NCBI GenBank assembly: GCA_944387745.1
Contig: CALXGD010000131.1
Span: 1 to 26,593, forward strand
Reading direction: 5' to 3'
Length of the DNA: 26,593 nt
Origin: an uncultured Oscillospiraceae bacterium
Lineage (GTDB): Bacteria > Bacillota_A > Clostridia > Oscillospirales > Oscillospiraceae
Shown: piece after piece, positions 1-7,501 of the stretch
How positions within the stretch are numbered: the stretch's first letter is position 1
Layout: each line of letters begins with the position of its first letter
Notes under the pieces: generated by a model
Seen by the model: the letters and a program-made list of their open reading frames with translations, nothing else
The model's database searches: none
Told to the model about the DNA's origin: nothing
Made by a program: the position numbers and the translations under genes

Positions 1-115
1 CTTTGACGGCGGCCAATGTCTGGTGCCGTTCCGTCAATGCGACGAACAGCAACAATTTCTGCCTTGTCAACACCAACGGCAGCGCCAACAACAACATGGA
101 AGTAGAAGCAAAATG
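1..115 (+). other. Asn-codon-rich fragment resembling a DGR template/variable repeat, probably decayed
   Basis: The frame starting at base 3 reads LTAANVWCRSVNATNSNNFC, followed by LVNTNGSANNN. The dense AAC/AAT codons and the W-x-RS...NSNNFC pattern resemble template and variable repeats of diversity-generating retroelements in gut Firmicutes, where A-rich codons are the mutagenised sites. After the run of AAC codons near base 95 the pattern stops. The following bases (ATGGAAGTAGAAGC) look like the expected continuation with one base lost, which suggests a frameshifted remnant. A 6-bp stem with a 4-base loop follows at 150-165. No reverse transcriptase or accessory gene is visible, because the window begins here. 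The likeness to DGR repeats is from memory of the family and is not tested, so confidence is low. Confidence 0.3.
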
Positions 116-244
116 TTCTATTTTCTCAATGCTTCAAGCCCTTGTCCTGCTCCGTCCAGACGGAGGGCCGGAAATTCCAGGAGGCCTCCCTCCTTATGGC
201 ACAAGGGGGCACCGATAGAGAAAAAAGGACCGCGGCCCAGCGAG

Positions 245-284
245 GAAAAAACAGTTTCGGCCGCGTACCAGCCGCGGCCGAAAC
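245..284 (-). terminator. Intrinsic terminator after the HlyD-like gene
   Basis: A perfect 12-bp stem (254-265 pairing with 273-284, loop 266-272) is followed on the minus strand by TGTTTTTTCC. It lies about 80 bases past the stop of the HlyD-like gene and has no T run on the plus strand, so it ends the minus-strand mutL-miaA-hfq operon. Confidence 0.9.
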
Positions 285-363
285 AGAGGGACTTCACCTG
301 TATCAGCGGAGCCCGCAGGGTCCTGTGCAATGGGCGCCGGGACGCTTCCGCCTGCCAAAGGGA

Positions 364-1635
364 TCAAAACTCATCCAGCAGCTTTCCGTCATACAGATCT
401 GTCCCTCGGACAATGATCTCCTCTCCGCTGCGCAGGGCGCGGCTTCCCTCCTGGGCGGGTTGAACCACATAAAAATCCTGATTCTCTGACAGAATGGTGA
501 CGGGCTTAAACTCCAGCTGGCCGGCAACCACTGCATAAACTCCGGTAATGTGGGTCTCAACTTCCTCCCCGGTATCCGGGTCCTGCTCCGATTCAGTCAC
601 CATATGGAGGGCCGCCTTGGGAACCCGCAGTCCGGAGTAGCTGTTGAAAATAAACTCCCCGGACTGGCGCCGCAGCAGGGTGGTCTGTTCCAGATACCGG
701 TCCGCCGACAGGACGACCACACACCGGCCGTTTTCCGCCGGTCCCACCTGAACCACCTCTGCGGGGATATCCCGGGAAAAGCCGCTGGCAAAGCGGAGAA
801 CGACAGAGGAGCGGGAGGAGAGGAGTTCTCCCTCCTCCTGAGAAACTGGGGCGGCAAAGTACCAGGTACGGGACAGGATCAGCTTGCCCGCCGCTGTGGG
901 ATCACCCTGGGGGGGGTGCTGCAGAAGGTCGGACAGGCTGTCAGGGGTGAGCTGTAGCACAGTGGATGGATCGATCAAAGTCTCATACCCATCCACCAAA
1001 GTGGAAAAGGTGCCGGCCTGCGGCGCGGTAATTTGAGTCACCGCATTGTAGGTCTGACTTTGAAGGGCCTGAAATTGGGATGTCAGCTCCTGCAGGCGGG
1101 CCTCCAGATCGGTTCCAGTCAAATTAGAGTCGTAGGTATACTCCCGGCGCAGGATATTTCCCTTGAGCTCCAGAGCCTGTTCCTCTAAATTGGTGTAACG
1201 GTTCAGGGCGGAGTTCCCCCGCAGGTCCACCAGTCCTTGAAAAATTTTCTCGTCAATCTGTGCCACAGAGCTGACATCGCCGCTCTGCCCGATGGCATAA
1301 CGCAGCTGGGCAATCTCCAGCGCCAGAGCGTCCTGCTGCTCCTGGGCCTGCTGGGCCTGATCATCCCGATAGATCATCGCCACAGTCTGCCCGACGCCCA
1401 CCTGCTCTCCCTCGCCCCGGACAATATCCACAATGCCGCCGCTGCCGGGCAGAAGCTGTTCCTCCCGTACCAGCAGCCCCTGAGCCGTTACGCTGTCGTG
1501 GAGCTCATACTCGTAGACATAAGTGGTGGTAAAGGGCTCCTGGAAGGTACTCCAGACATAGTACAGAAGATAACAGGACAGGGCCGCCGCCAGCAGGACG
1601 ATGACAAGGCGGATCAATGCTTTCCCTTGCTTCAT
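364..1635 (-). CDS. HlyD-like membrane-anchored adaptor protein
   Basis: The 423-aa product has one N-terminal membrane segment (about residues 8-28) followed by an extracytoplasmic region. A half-lipoyl/barrel-sandwich motif (PGSGGIVDIVRGEGEQVGVG, about 63-82) leads into a glutamine-rich helical hairpin (about 91-200). The second lipoyl half follows (ITAPQAGTFSTLVDGYE, about 202-218), then beta-rich barrel domains. This is the layout of HlyD/membrane-fusion adaptors, which in Firmicutes occur with ABC exporters or near cell-division genes. No transporter partner is visible in the window, so the substrate is unknown. It starts 42 bases after hfq in the same direction and is the last gene before the operon terminator. 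Confidence 0.8.
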   Translation of the reverse strand: MKQGKALIRLVIVLLAAALSCYLLYYVWSTFQEPFTTTYVYEYELHDSVTAQGLLVREEQLLPGSGGIVDIVRGEGEQVGVGQTVAMIYRDDQAQQAQEQQDALALEIAQLRYAIGQSGDVSSVAQIDEKIFQGLVDLRGNSALNRYTNLEEQALELKGNILRREYTYDSNLTGTDLEARLQELTSQFQALQSQTYNAVTQITAPQAGTFSTLVDGYETLIDPSTVLQLTPDSLSDLLQHPPQGDPTAAGKLILSRTWYFAAPVSQEEGELLSSRSSVVLRFASGFSRDIPAEVVQVGPAENGRCVVVLSADRYLEQTTLLRRQSGEFIFNSYSGLRVPKAALHMVTESEQDPDTGEEVETHITGVYAVVAGQLEFKPVTILSENQDFYVVQPAQEGSRALRSGEEIIVRGTDLYDGKLLDEF

Positions 1636-1677
1636 GGAATGTTCTCTCTTTCTGTTTCAGGGACCCAGCCTCTGGGA

Positions 1678-1926
1678 TCAGGGCTCCTCTTGGCTATCTG
1701 AGTCCAGAGATCCCAGCGGGACTGGGCGCTCCGGCTCAATGTTGGTGATGGCGTTCTTATAGACCACCTGCTGCTTTCCGTCTGTGGTTAGGATCACAGT
1801 AAAGGCGTCAAAGCCGGTGACGTATCCACGCATTTGGAAGCCGTTCATCAAAAACATAGTGACGCTCCGGTGCTCTCGGCGGACCTGGGTGAGGAAAATT
1901 TCCTGGAGATTGTTGGTTTTCTGCAT
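1678..1926 (-). CDS. hfq: RNA chaperone Hfq
   Basis: The 82-aa product has the full Sm-like fold signature: LQEIFL near the N-terminus, VTMFLMNGFQMRGYVTGFD (Sm1) and VVYKNAITNI (Sm2). Hfq forms a hexameric ring that binds small RNAs and mRNAs. The usual Sm2 core is YKHAIS; here it is Y56-K57-N58-A59-I60-T61, so the conserved histidine of the proximal U-binding face is asparagine. The residue after Q8, usually Asp, is Glu. The tail is short and acidic. AAGGAG lies upstream of the ATG with about 9 bases between. It sits downstream of miaA, the order common in bacteria. Confidence 0.95.
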   Translation of the reverse strand: MQKTNNLQEIFLTQVRREHRSVTMFLMNGFQMRGYVTGFDAFTVILTTDGKQQVVYKNAITNIEPERPVPLGSLDSDSQEEP

Positions 1927-1982
1927 ATGTAAGCACTCCTTTTTCTCTTCGCGCGTCTCTCTAATCCGCGCGGGAAGTGCCT

Positions 1983-2930
1983 TTATCCTAACCCAAATTC
2001 CCTCAAAAGTTCCGTCGAACGCTGTCGGGCAATTCCAAAATCTGGATTTTTATTCCACAGCAGCCAGTGGGTGTCAGGATTTCTCCGGAACCAGGTGAGC
2101 TGCCGCTTGGCATACTGCCGGGAGCGCAGCTTCACCAGCTCCTCCGCCTCGCGCCAGGCCATGGTTCCCTCCACTGCCGCCGTAAATTCCTTGTAGCCAA
2201 TGGCCTGCATGGCGGTGCAGGCGGGGGACAGGCCGGAGGACAGCAGCCCTCGCACCTCCCGCTCCAGGCCCGCAGCGGCCATCTGGTCCACCCGGGCGTC
2301 AATCCGCGCCCAGAGATCCGATCGGTCCTGATAGCTGAGCCCGATTGTCAGCGCCTCATACCGGGGAGGAATTGTCCGAGTCTCCTTGTTGTGCTGGGAG
2401 ATGGTCTTTCCGGTGGAGCGGTACACCTCCAGTGCCCGGACGATGCGTTTGTGGTCGTTGGGGTGGAGCCGCGCCGCGGCCTCCGGGTCTACCTGGGCCA
2501 GCTGCTCCAGCATGGCCGCGCCCCCCTTCTCTACCAGCTCCCCCTCCAGCTCCTTCCGCAGCGGGCTCTCCGGCGAGAAGGCGGCGAAGGTCCGTCCGGA
2601 CAGGAGGGAGTCAACATACAGTCCGGTCCCTCCTGCTACAATGGGCAGCTTTCCTCGAGATAGAATGTCGTCTACACAGGCGGCAGCCATCTCCACATAC
2701 CGGGCCACTGAAAAATCCTCTCCCGGGTCGGCCACATCGATCATGTGGTGAGGGATACCGCCCATCTCCTCCCTCGTGGGTTTGGCGGTGCCAATGTCCA
2801 TTCCCCGGTAGATCTGCATGGAGTCAGCGGACACCACCTCGCCGTTGTGCGCCTGGGCCAGCTCCACCGCCAGCCGGGTCTTTCCTGATGCGGTGGGCCC
2901 CACAATCACCAGAATTTTATTGTCCGGCAC
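1983..2930 (-). CDS. miaA: tRNA dimethylallyltransferase MiaA
   Basis: The 315-aa protein is the usual family length. It has the P-loop GPTASGKT (residues 11-18), the ADSMQIYRGMDIGTAKP motif (35-51) with the catalytic aspartate/serine region, the AGGTGLY segment near residue 100, and the C-terminal SRQYAKRQLTWFRR region that contacts tRNA. MiaA adds a dimethylallyl group to A37 of tRNAs reading codons that begin with U. The start is GTG, giving M-P-D-N-K-I, 25 bases after the preceding gene and preceded by a purine-rich GGGAAAGGGG site. It is followed 56 bases later by hfq, the common miaA-hfq pair. Confidence 0.96.
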   Translation of the reverse strand: MPDNKILVIVGPTASGKTRLAVELAQAHNGEVVSADSMQIYRGMDIGTAKPTREEMGGIPHHMIDVADPGEDFSVARYVEMAAACVDDILSRGKLPIVAGGTGLYVDSLLSGRTFAAFSPESPLRKELEGELVEKGGAAMLEQLAQVDPEAAARLHPNDHKRIVRALEVYRSTGKTISQHNKETRTIPPRYEALTIGLSYQDRSDLWARIDARVDQMAAAGLEREVRGLLSSGLSPACTAMQAIGYKEFTAAVEGTMAWREAEELVKLRSRQYAKRQLTWFRRNPDTHWLLWNKNPDFGIARQRSTELLREFGLG

Positions 2931-2955
2931 AGCGTCTGTCCCCTTTCCCTGGTAT

Positions 2956-3645
2956 TCACGGCGCCTTCATGGGCATAGGCCAGGCCGTCACCGCACCCCG
3001 CGCCAATTCGGCCAGCTCCACCAGAGCGTCCAGTATCTCTATTTGACGGCGTCTCTGCCGCTCCTGACGGACCGCCCAATCCACCAGCTGATCGTCCTCC
3101 TCCATTGTCTCCCGACTTGAGAGATACACCTGGTCCAAGCGAACCTCCACCAGATGCTCCCGGGTCTCCGGCCCCATGGGACCCACTTGAAGCCACACCT
3201 CAGGGCGGGCGGACAGGGCCTCCTGCAGCTCCCGGCTCTGGAGGACCCAGCGAGTGAAGTCCGGCTCGCTGGTCTTTACGCCCCGGCCGTCCATCGCCTC
3301 CGGCGCCCCATAGTCGGGGCTGAGGTCGGTCTTTTTCCCCAAAAGCTTCGCGCCCCGGTCCAGGCCGTCCAGCAGGGTATTCAGGCCCTCCCGCACGGCG
3401 CTTTTGGGATTGATCCGCAGGGTATAGGGCCGCTCCAGCGTCACGCGCATACTGGCGGAGATGTCCCGCTCTGCGCCGTACTGGCCGCTGTACGTCACTT
3501 TGGCGCACAGGAGCAGGGGGCCTTTTTCCCGCTCCAGTACCAGAACGCCGTCATTTTTCTCGGAAAACGCGCCCTCCGGCCATAGGCCGAAGTAGATCCC
3601 GCCCCGCGCCTGGGCGTAGGAAAACAGGCACTCATTCCAGTTCAT
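2956..3645 (-). CDS. Hypothetical protein, paralogue B of a tandem pair between mutL and miaA
   Basis: This 229-aa protein is not recognised. It is a diverged tandem copy of its upstream neighbour. Both begin MNWN(E/D)xL, carry RGG by residue 16, share a block (DGVLVLE...DISASMRVTLERPYTLR against SGVLFLD...EISVTLRASLERPCHLT), and end with a WLQ...P segment and a helix followed by WP. Composition is soluble, with no signal peptide or membrane segment. The start is fixed by a 4-base ATGA overlap with the upstream gene's stop and by a GGGAGG site; a longer 246-aa version starting at 3696 would add residues absent from the paralogue. The overlap implies translational coupling, so the two products may act together. 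Confidence 0.75.
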   Translation of the reverse strand: MNWNECLFSYAQARGGIYFGLWPEGAFSEKNDGVLVLEREKGPLLLCAKVTYSGQYGAERDISASMRVTLERPYTLRINPKSAVREGLNTLLDGLDRGAKLLGKKTDLSPDYGAPEAMDGRGVKTSEPDFTRWVLQSRELQEALSARPEVWLQVGPMGPETREHLVEVRLDQVYLSSRETMEEDDQLVDWAVRQERQRRRQIEILDALVELAELARGAVTAWPMPMKAP

Positions 3646-4307
3646 AACTTGTCCTCCCTCTGAGCTTTTCCAGCTCCCCGGCTCTGCCGAGGCCACAGGT
3701 CAACCTCCTCCCGTGCGGCCTGGGCCAGGTCCACCATGGAGTCCATCTGCTCTCTAAACCCGCTCTCAGCGTACAGCTTGCGCTGGTTGGGCTCGTCTCG
3801 ACCAGCCGCTCTGCCCTGGGAGTCCACCGCCTCCTCTAGATTCTCTACGTCTCTCCGAACGCTGACCAGGTGGATCAGTCCACCTGTGACCGGGCTGATC
3901 TGCAGCCAGGCCCCTGGATCGGCGTTCAGCAGCTTCTGTAGGTGCCTATTTTGCACCAGATGGGGCGTGAGATGGGGGTTGCTGGAGCGTATGCTCCGGC
4001 GGACATTGAGCTGGTACACCTCGCCGTCCTCTTCCCGATGCTCCGCCTTCTCCTGCTCCTCCCCGGGCCTGGGAAACCTCTCCTTTCGAACAGTCAAATG
4101 ACAGGGGCGCTCTAAGCTGGCCCGCAGAGTAACTGAGATTTCCCTGCGCATCGTTCCATTTTTGCCGGAGACCGACTTGCACTGGATCATAGCTGGGCCA
4201 TGGGGGGTGTCCAGAAAGAGCACTCCGCTGTCCCTGCGTATGGTGGAGGAATAGAAATCCCCGCCCCGCTCTCTCCAATACCAATAAAGACTGTCGTTCC
4301 AGTTCAT
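3642..4307 (-). CDS. Hypothetical protein, paralogue A of a tandem pair between mutL and miaA
   Basis: The product is 221 aa, of unknown function and homologous by eye to the next gene downstream (shared MNWN start, RGG, a central beta-rich block with SLERP/TLERP, a WLQISP/WLQVGP segment and a C-terminal helix ending in WP). The middle is Glu/Arg-rich (about residues 85-105). The start at 4307 gives the same MNWN terminus as the paralogue, with AGGA 12 bases upstream. An ATG four codons earlier (4319) is possible but has that purine tract directly against it. It begins about 58 bases after mutL ends and overlaps the next gene by ATGA. Soluble and cytoplasmic by composition. Confidence 0.75.
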   Translation of the reverse strand: MNWNDSLYWYWRERGGDFYSSTIRRDSGVLFLDTPHGPAMIQCKSVSGKNGTMRREISVTLRASLERPCHLTVRKERFPRPGEEQEKAEHREEDGEVYQLNVRRSIRSSNPHLTPHLVQNRHLQKLLNADPGAWLQISPVTGGLIHLVSVRRDVENLEEAVDSQGRAAGRDEPNQRKLYAESGFREQMDSMVDLAQAAREEVDLWPRQSRGAGKAQREDKL

Positions 4308-4364
4308 AATGCGCGCCATTCCTTTCCCCGCCCATTGGCGGAAGGGGACTGCGGAAAATTTGAT

Positions 4365-6371
4365 TCAGCTGCGCTTAAATTGTTTTTCCAGCTGTTTACG
4401 GGTCAGCTCAATGGCCACCGGCCTTCCGTGGGGACAGTATTTGACTTGGCCGGACATCACGGCCTGGGCGATCCGCTCCAGCTCCTGGGGGCTGGTGGTC
4501 CACCCCCCCTTGATTGCTCCCTTGCAGGCCATGGTATGGAGCAGCTCATCCCGCGCAGCCGATGGGTCAGCCGAACCGGTGGTGAGCAGCTTCTGGGCAA
4601 TTTCTGTGAGTGTGGCCTCAATTTCCCCCACCTCCACATCAGAGGGCGCCTGGCGGACAACGATGGCCCCGGCACCGAAATCCTCTATGAAAAAGCCGAA
4701 CTCCTCCAGTAGAGTGAGGTGGGAGAGAAGGACCGCCTGCTCCTCAGGGGACAGCCGACACACCTGAGGGGTGAGCAAAAGCTGGGACATCGGGTCATAT
4801 CCCGCCGCCTTCATCCGGTCAAAATTCATGCGCTCGTGGGCGGCGTGCTTATCAATGAACACCACAGTGTCTCCCTGCTCCACCAGAATATAGGTGTTCA
4901 GCACCTCCCCAGCCATACGCCACGGCCGTTCCTCGAGAAGGGGCGGCATTGCCGGAGCAGGGGGGCAGGAGGGGGCCGCTTGGGGGAGCTTCTCCGGGAA
5001 ATCTGTCCGTTTAACCGGGACATTGTCCACTTTTTCCACCGTTTTTTCCACCGGAATTTTTGAGGGCCCCTCCATGGAAAAATCCCGATTTTCCTTTGGC
5101 GCACATGATATTTTCTCATCTGTGGGGGCGGGGGAAGTTATCTCCCTCTCTGAGACAGCGGGGGCTGCAGTGCGCAGCTGAGCGACACTTCCGTCCGTGG
5201 AACCATATCGGTACGCCGGCCCGCGGCTAAAGGGAGCACCAGCTCTGGGGTGGGGACGGGCGGCGTCTGCGACGGCCAGATGAACCCTGAGCTGCTCTGC
5301 CGCCGGGGGCTGGGGAGCTGCCGGCGGCCTCGAAGGAACGCTGGTGGCTCTGGAGGCTCCCAGGACAGCCGAGGGCCTGGTGCGGTCCTGCTCCAACGCG
5401 GACAGGACTGCGTGATACACGGCGTTGAAAACGGCTCTCTCCCCGTGAAATTTGACCTCTGTCTTTGCGGGGTGAACATTGACATCCACGGCGCTGTGCT
5501 TCATATTCAGATGGAGCACACAGGCGGGAAATTTGCCCACCATCTTCTGGTTTTGATAGGCCTCCTCCAGAGCGGCCATCATCAGCCGGGATTTGACCTG
5601 CCGGCCGTTGACAAAGAAAAACTGCCAGCTCCGGCTGGCCCGGCAGCAGGCTGGAAGGGACGCAAAGCCGGTCACCTCCATCTCCTCTCCGGAGCTGCTG
5701 ACCGGGGTGAGCCCCAAGGCCAGCTCCCGACCTAAAACCGCATAGACCGCGGAGGAAAGCTGGCCGTCCCCGGGAGTGAGCAGCTCCTGCTTTCCATCCC
5801 GGATGAATTTTACAGATACCTCCGGATGAGAGAGCGCCTCCCGCTGTACCATTCCAAAGACAGCGGCACCCTCCGCGGCGTCCTTCTTCATAAATTTCAG
5901 CCGGGCCGGCGTATTGTAGAACAGGTCCCGCACCACCATCGTGGTGCCCAGAGGGCAGCCCACCTCCTCCACCGCACCGGGCACCCCTCCCTCCAGTGTC
6001 AGGGAGGCCCCCAACGGGCTTTCCTGGGTGCGGGTCATTACCTCTACCCGGGAGACGGCGGAGATGGCCGCCAATGCCTCCCCCCGAAATCCCAGGGTGC
6101 CGATGGCCTCCAGGTCGTACTCGGTGCGCAGCTTGCTGGTGGCGTGGCGAAGGAAGGCGGTTTTCAGCTGATCCGACGGAATACCGCATCCGTTGTCTGT
6201 CACCCGAAGAAAGGTCATCCCGCCGTGGGTAATCTCCACTGTGACGGCGCTGGCGCCGGCGTCGATGGCATTCTCCATCAGCTCCTTGGCCACAGAAGCG
6301 GGGCGCTCCACGACCTCTCCGGCAGCGATCAGATCGGCTACATGGGAATCTAAAACTTGAATCTTGGGCAT
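4365..6371 (-). CDS. mutL: DNA mismatch repair protein MutL
   Basis: This 668-aa protein has a GHKL ATPase domain: AAGEVVERPASVAKELMENA with Glu30 and Asn34, then DNGCGI, GFRGEAL and DLFYNTPARLKF. A Pro/Ala-rich linker (about 330-470) follows, then a C-terminal dimerisation/endonuclease domain with DKHAAHE starting near residue 507, ACKGAI, and CPHGRP from residue 646. The last motifs are those of nicking MutL proteins found in bacteria without MutH. The start at 6371 (MPKIQVL) is preceded by GGAGG; the longer reading adds 12 residues with no support. MutS is not next to it in this window: the upstream gene is an unrelated ATPase. Confidence 0.96.
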   Translation of the reverse strand: MPKIQVLDSHVADLIAAGEVVERPASVAKELMENAIDAGASAVTVEITHGGMTFLRVTDNGCGIPSDQLKTAFLRHATSKLRTEYDLEAIGTLGFRGEALAAISAVSRVEVMTRTQESPLGASLTLEGGVPGAVEEVGCPLGTTMVVRDLFYNTPARLKFMKKDAAEGAAVFGMVQREALSHPEVSVKFIRDGKQELLTPGDGQLSSAVYAVLGRELALGLTPVSSSGEEMEVTGFASLPACCRASRSWQFFFVNGRQVKSRLMMAALEEAYQNQKMVGKFPACVLHLNMKHSAVDVNVHPAKTEVKFHGERAVFNAVYHAVLSALEQDRTRPSAVLGASRATSVPSRPPAAPQPPAAEQLRVHLAVADAARPHPRAGAPFSRGPAYRYGSTDGSVAQLRTAAPAVSEREITSPAPTDEKISCAPKENRDFSMEGPSKIPVEKTVEKVDNVPVKRTDFPEKLPQAAPSCPPAPAMPPLLEERPWRMAGEVLNTYILVEQGDTVVFIDKHAAHERMNFDRMKAAGYDPMSQLLLTPQVCRLSPEEQAVLLSHLTLLEEFGFFIEDFGAGAIVVRQAPSDVEVGEIEATLTEIAQKLLTTGSADPSAARDELLHTMACKGAIKGGWTTSPQELERIAQAVMSGQVKYCPHGRPVAIELTRKQLEKQFKRS

Positions 6372-6411
6372 GGTTCCTCCAACATACAAATGGGCAAAGT
6401 AAATCAAATTA

Positions 6412-6440
6412 AGTGTAGCACATTTTGACGGAAAAGTCGA
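6412..6440 (-). promoter_or_regulatory. Possible sigma-A promoter for mutL
   Basis: On the minus strand TCGACT (6435-6440), 17 bases, then TACACT (6412-6417) preceded by TGC as an extended -10. It lies about 40 bases before the mutL start in the only sizeable gap of the operon. Both boxes match consensus at four of six positions, so this is tentative. Confidence 0.4.
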
Positions 6441-6469
6441 TGCTTTCCTTCAGCGCTCCACCGGTTTTC

Positions 6470-7219
6470 CTACTCCCGCAGCAGCCGCTCCATCATCCCC
6501 TCCGGGTTCTCCAAAAACCGGCGGGTGATCTGGTAGTGCTCCGTGTCCCGGTAGTTCACCTGCTGAATCCCATCCCCCGACAGCTGGTAGATACACGCCC
6601 CTGGATAGGCCATAAGAATCGGCGAGTGGGTGGCGATGACAAACTGGGAATTGCGCTGTACCAGCTCGTGGATGTAGACCAGCAGGTACATCAGCCGGGC
6701 GGGGGACAGGGCGGCCTCCGGCTCGTCCAGCAGGTAGAGGCCCTCGCCCCCGAAGCGGTTTTCCACCAGGGCCAGAAAGCTCTCCCCGTGGGACTGCTGG
6801 TGGAGGGATTTTCCCCCGTAGCTGTCGATAAGCCGAGCGCCCAGACCAGGGGTCTCGTCCATCTCGTCGATGTTGGTGGCCACGTTGTAAAAGCTCTCCG
6901 CCCGGAGGAAGAAGCCGTCCTTTGGGTAGGCCGACCGGGAGACGGTGAGGTACTCGTACAGGGGGGAGTGGGTGGCCCGGGTAGAGAAGTTGAAGTTCCG
7001 GGTGCCCCCCTCGGCGTTGAAGCCGCAGGCCACGGCGATGGCCTCCAGCAGGGTGGACTTGCCTGTGCCGTTCTCCCCCACTAGGAAGGTCACGTCGGCG
7101 GAGATTTTTAAGGGGTGCTCCCGGTCCCCCAGGGCGCGCACCGCCGGGAGGGCGGCCAGGTAGCTGTCCGCCGGGAGGGGGTTGTTCAAAAAGATGCGGT
7201 CAATATAGCGCCGAACCAT
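6470..7219 (-). CDS. Small ABC-type AAA family ATPase (COG3910-like)
   Basis: The 249-aa protein consists of a single ABC-type nucleotide-binding domain: Walker A GENGTGKST (48-56), signature-like SHGES (143-147), Walker B LYLLDEPEAALSP (161-173) and switch histidine H198 in ATHSP. It has no membrane domain, so it is more like SMC/OLD-type predicted ATPases than a transporter subunit. The biological role of this family is not settled. The start at 7219 (MVRRYIDRIF) has AAGGAGGGGATTT directly upstream; the longer frame to 7321 runs through a hairpin and lacks this site. It precedes mutL on the same strand with a 98-base gap. Confidence 0.85.
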   Translation of the reverse strand: MVRRYIDRIFLNNPLPADSYLAALPAVRALGDREHPLKISADVTFLVGENGTGKSTLLEAIAVACGFNAEGGTRNFNFSTRATHSPLYEYLTVSRSAYPKDGFFLRAESFYNVATNIDEMDETPGLGARLIDSYGGKSLHQQSHGESFLALVENRFGGEGLYLLDEPEAALSPARLMYLLVYIHELVQRNSQFVIATHSPILMAYPGACIYQLSGDGIQQVNYRDTEHYQITRRFLENPEGMMERLLRE

Positions 7220-7290
7220 AAATCCCCTCCTTCCCGGCCTCGCACAGGAGCGCGGCCATCTCCTCCACCGTATTTCTGTGCTTGAATGGA

Positions 7291-7315
7291 AAAAGGCGGC
7301 CTCTGGCCGCCTTTT
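7291..7315 (-). terminator. Symmetric hairpin in the leader of the ATPase gene
   Basis: AAAAGGCGGCC, loop TCT, GGCCGCCTTTT: a perfect 11-bp inverted repeat. It reads as a terminator on the minus strand (five Ts after the GC stem) and less well on the plus strand (four Ts). It lies between two divergent genes, about 70 bases upstream of the ATPase start, so it has no obvious gene to terminate. It may be an attenuator for the ATPase, a barrier to readthrough, or the leftover end of a lost gene. Confidence 0.6.
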
Positions 7316-7424
7316 GAACAAAAGGTGAGTTTTTTTATTTTATCATAGGATAGTACAAAATACCACCCGCTTTTTTCACAAAATCCAAAGGAAACTATGG
7401 TGCAAGTCTTTTCCCGGGAAACCC

Positions 7425-7453
7425 TTGACGGTCAGGGAAGAGCCGCGTAAAAT
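7425..7453 (+). promoter_or_regulatory. Sigma-A promoter of the DUF1846 gene
   Basis: TTGACG (7425-7430), 17 bases, TAAAAT (7448-7453), 48 bases before the ATG. Spacing and boxes are close to consensus. Confidence 0.75.
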
Positions 7454-7501
7454 AAAAACTGTTGAATTTTGCAGAAACCATCGGTATAAAGGAGTGAGCA
7501 C

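Noticed and set aside
1951..1971. Small GCGCG/CGCGC inverted repeat between miaA and hfq
   Set aside because: Only five base pairs with an 11-base loop; too weak to call a terminator or regulatory element.
7462..7490. TTGAAT, 17 bases, TATAAA as a second DUF1846 promoter
   Set aside because: Transcription would begin after the ribosome site at 7488-7494, making it useless for this gene; the promoter at 7425-7453 fits better.
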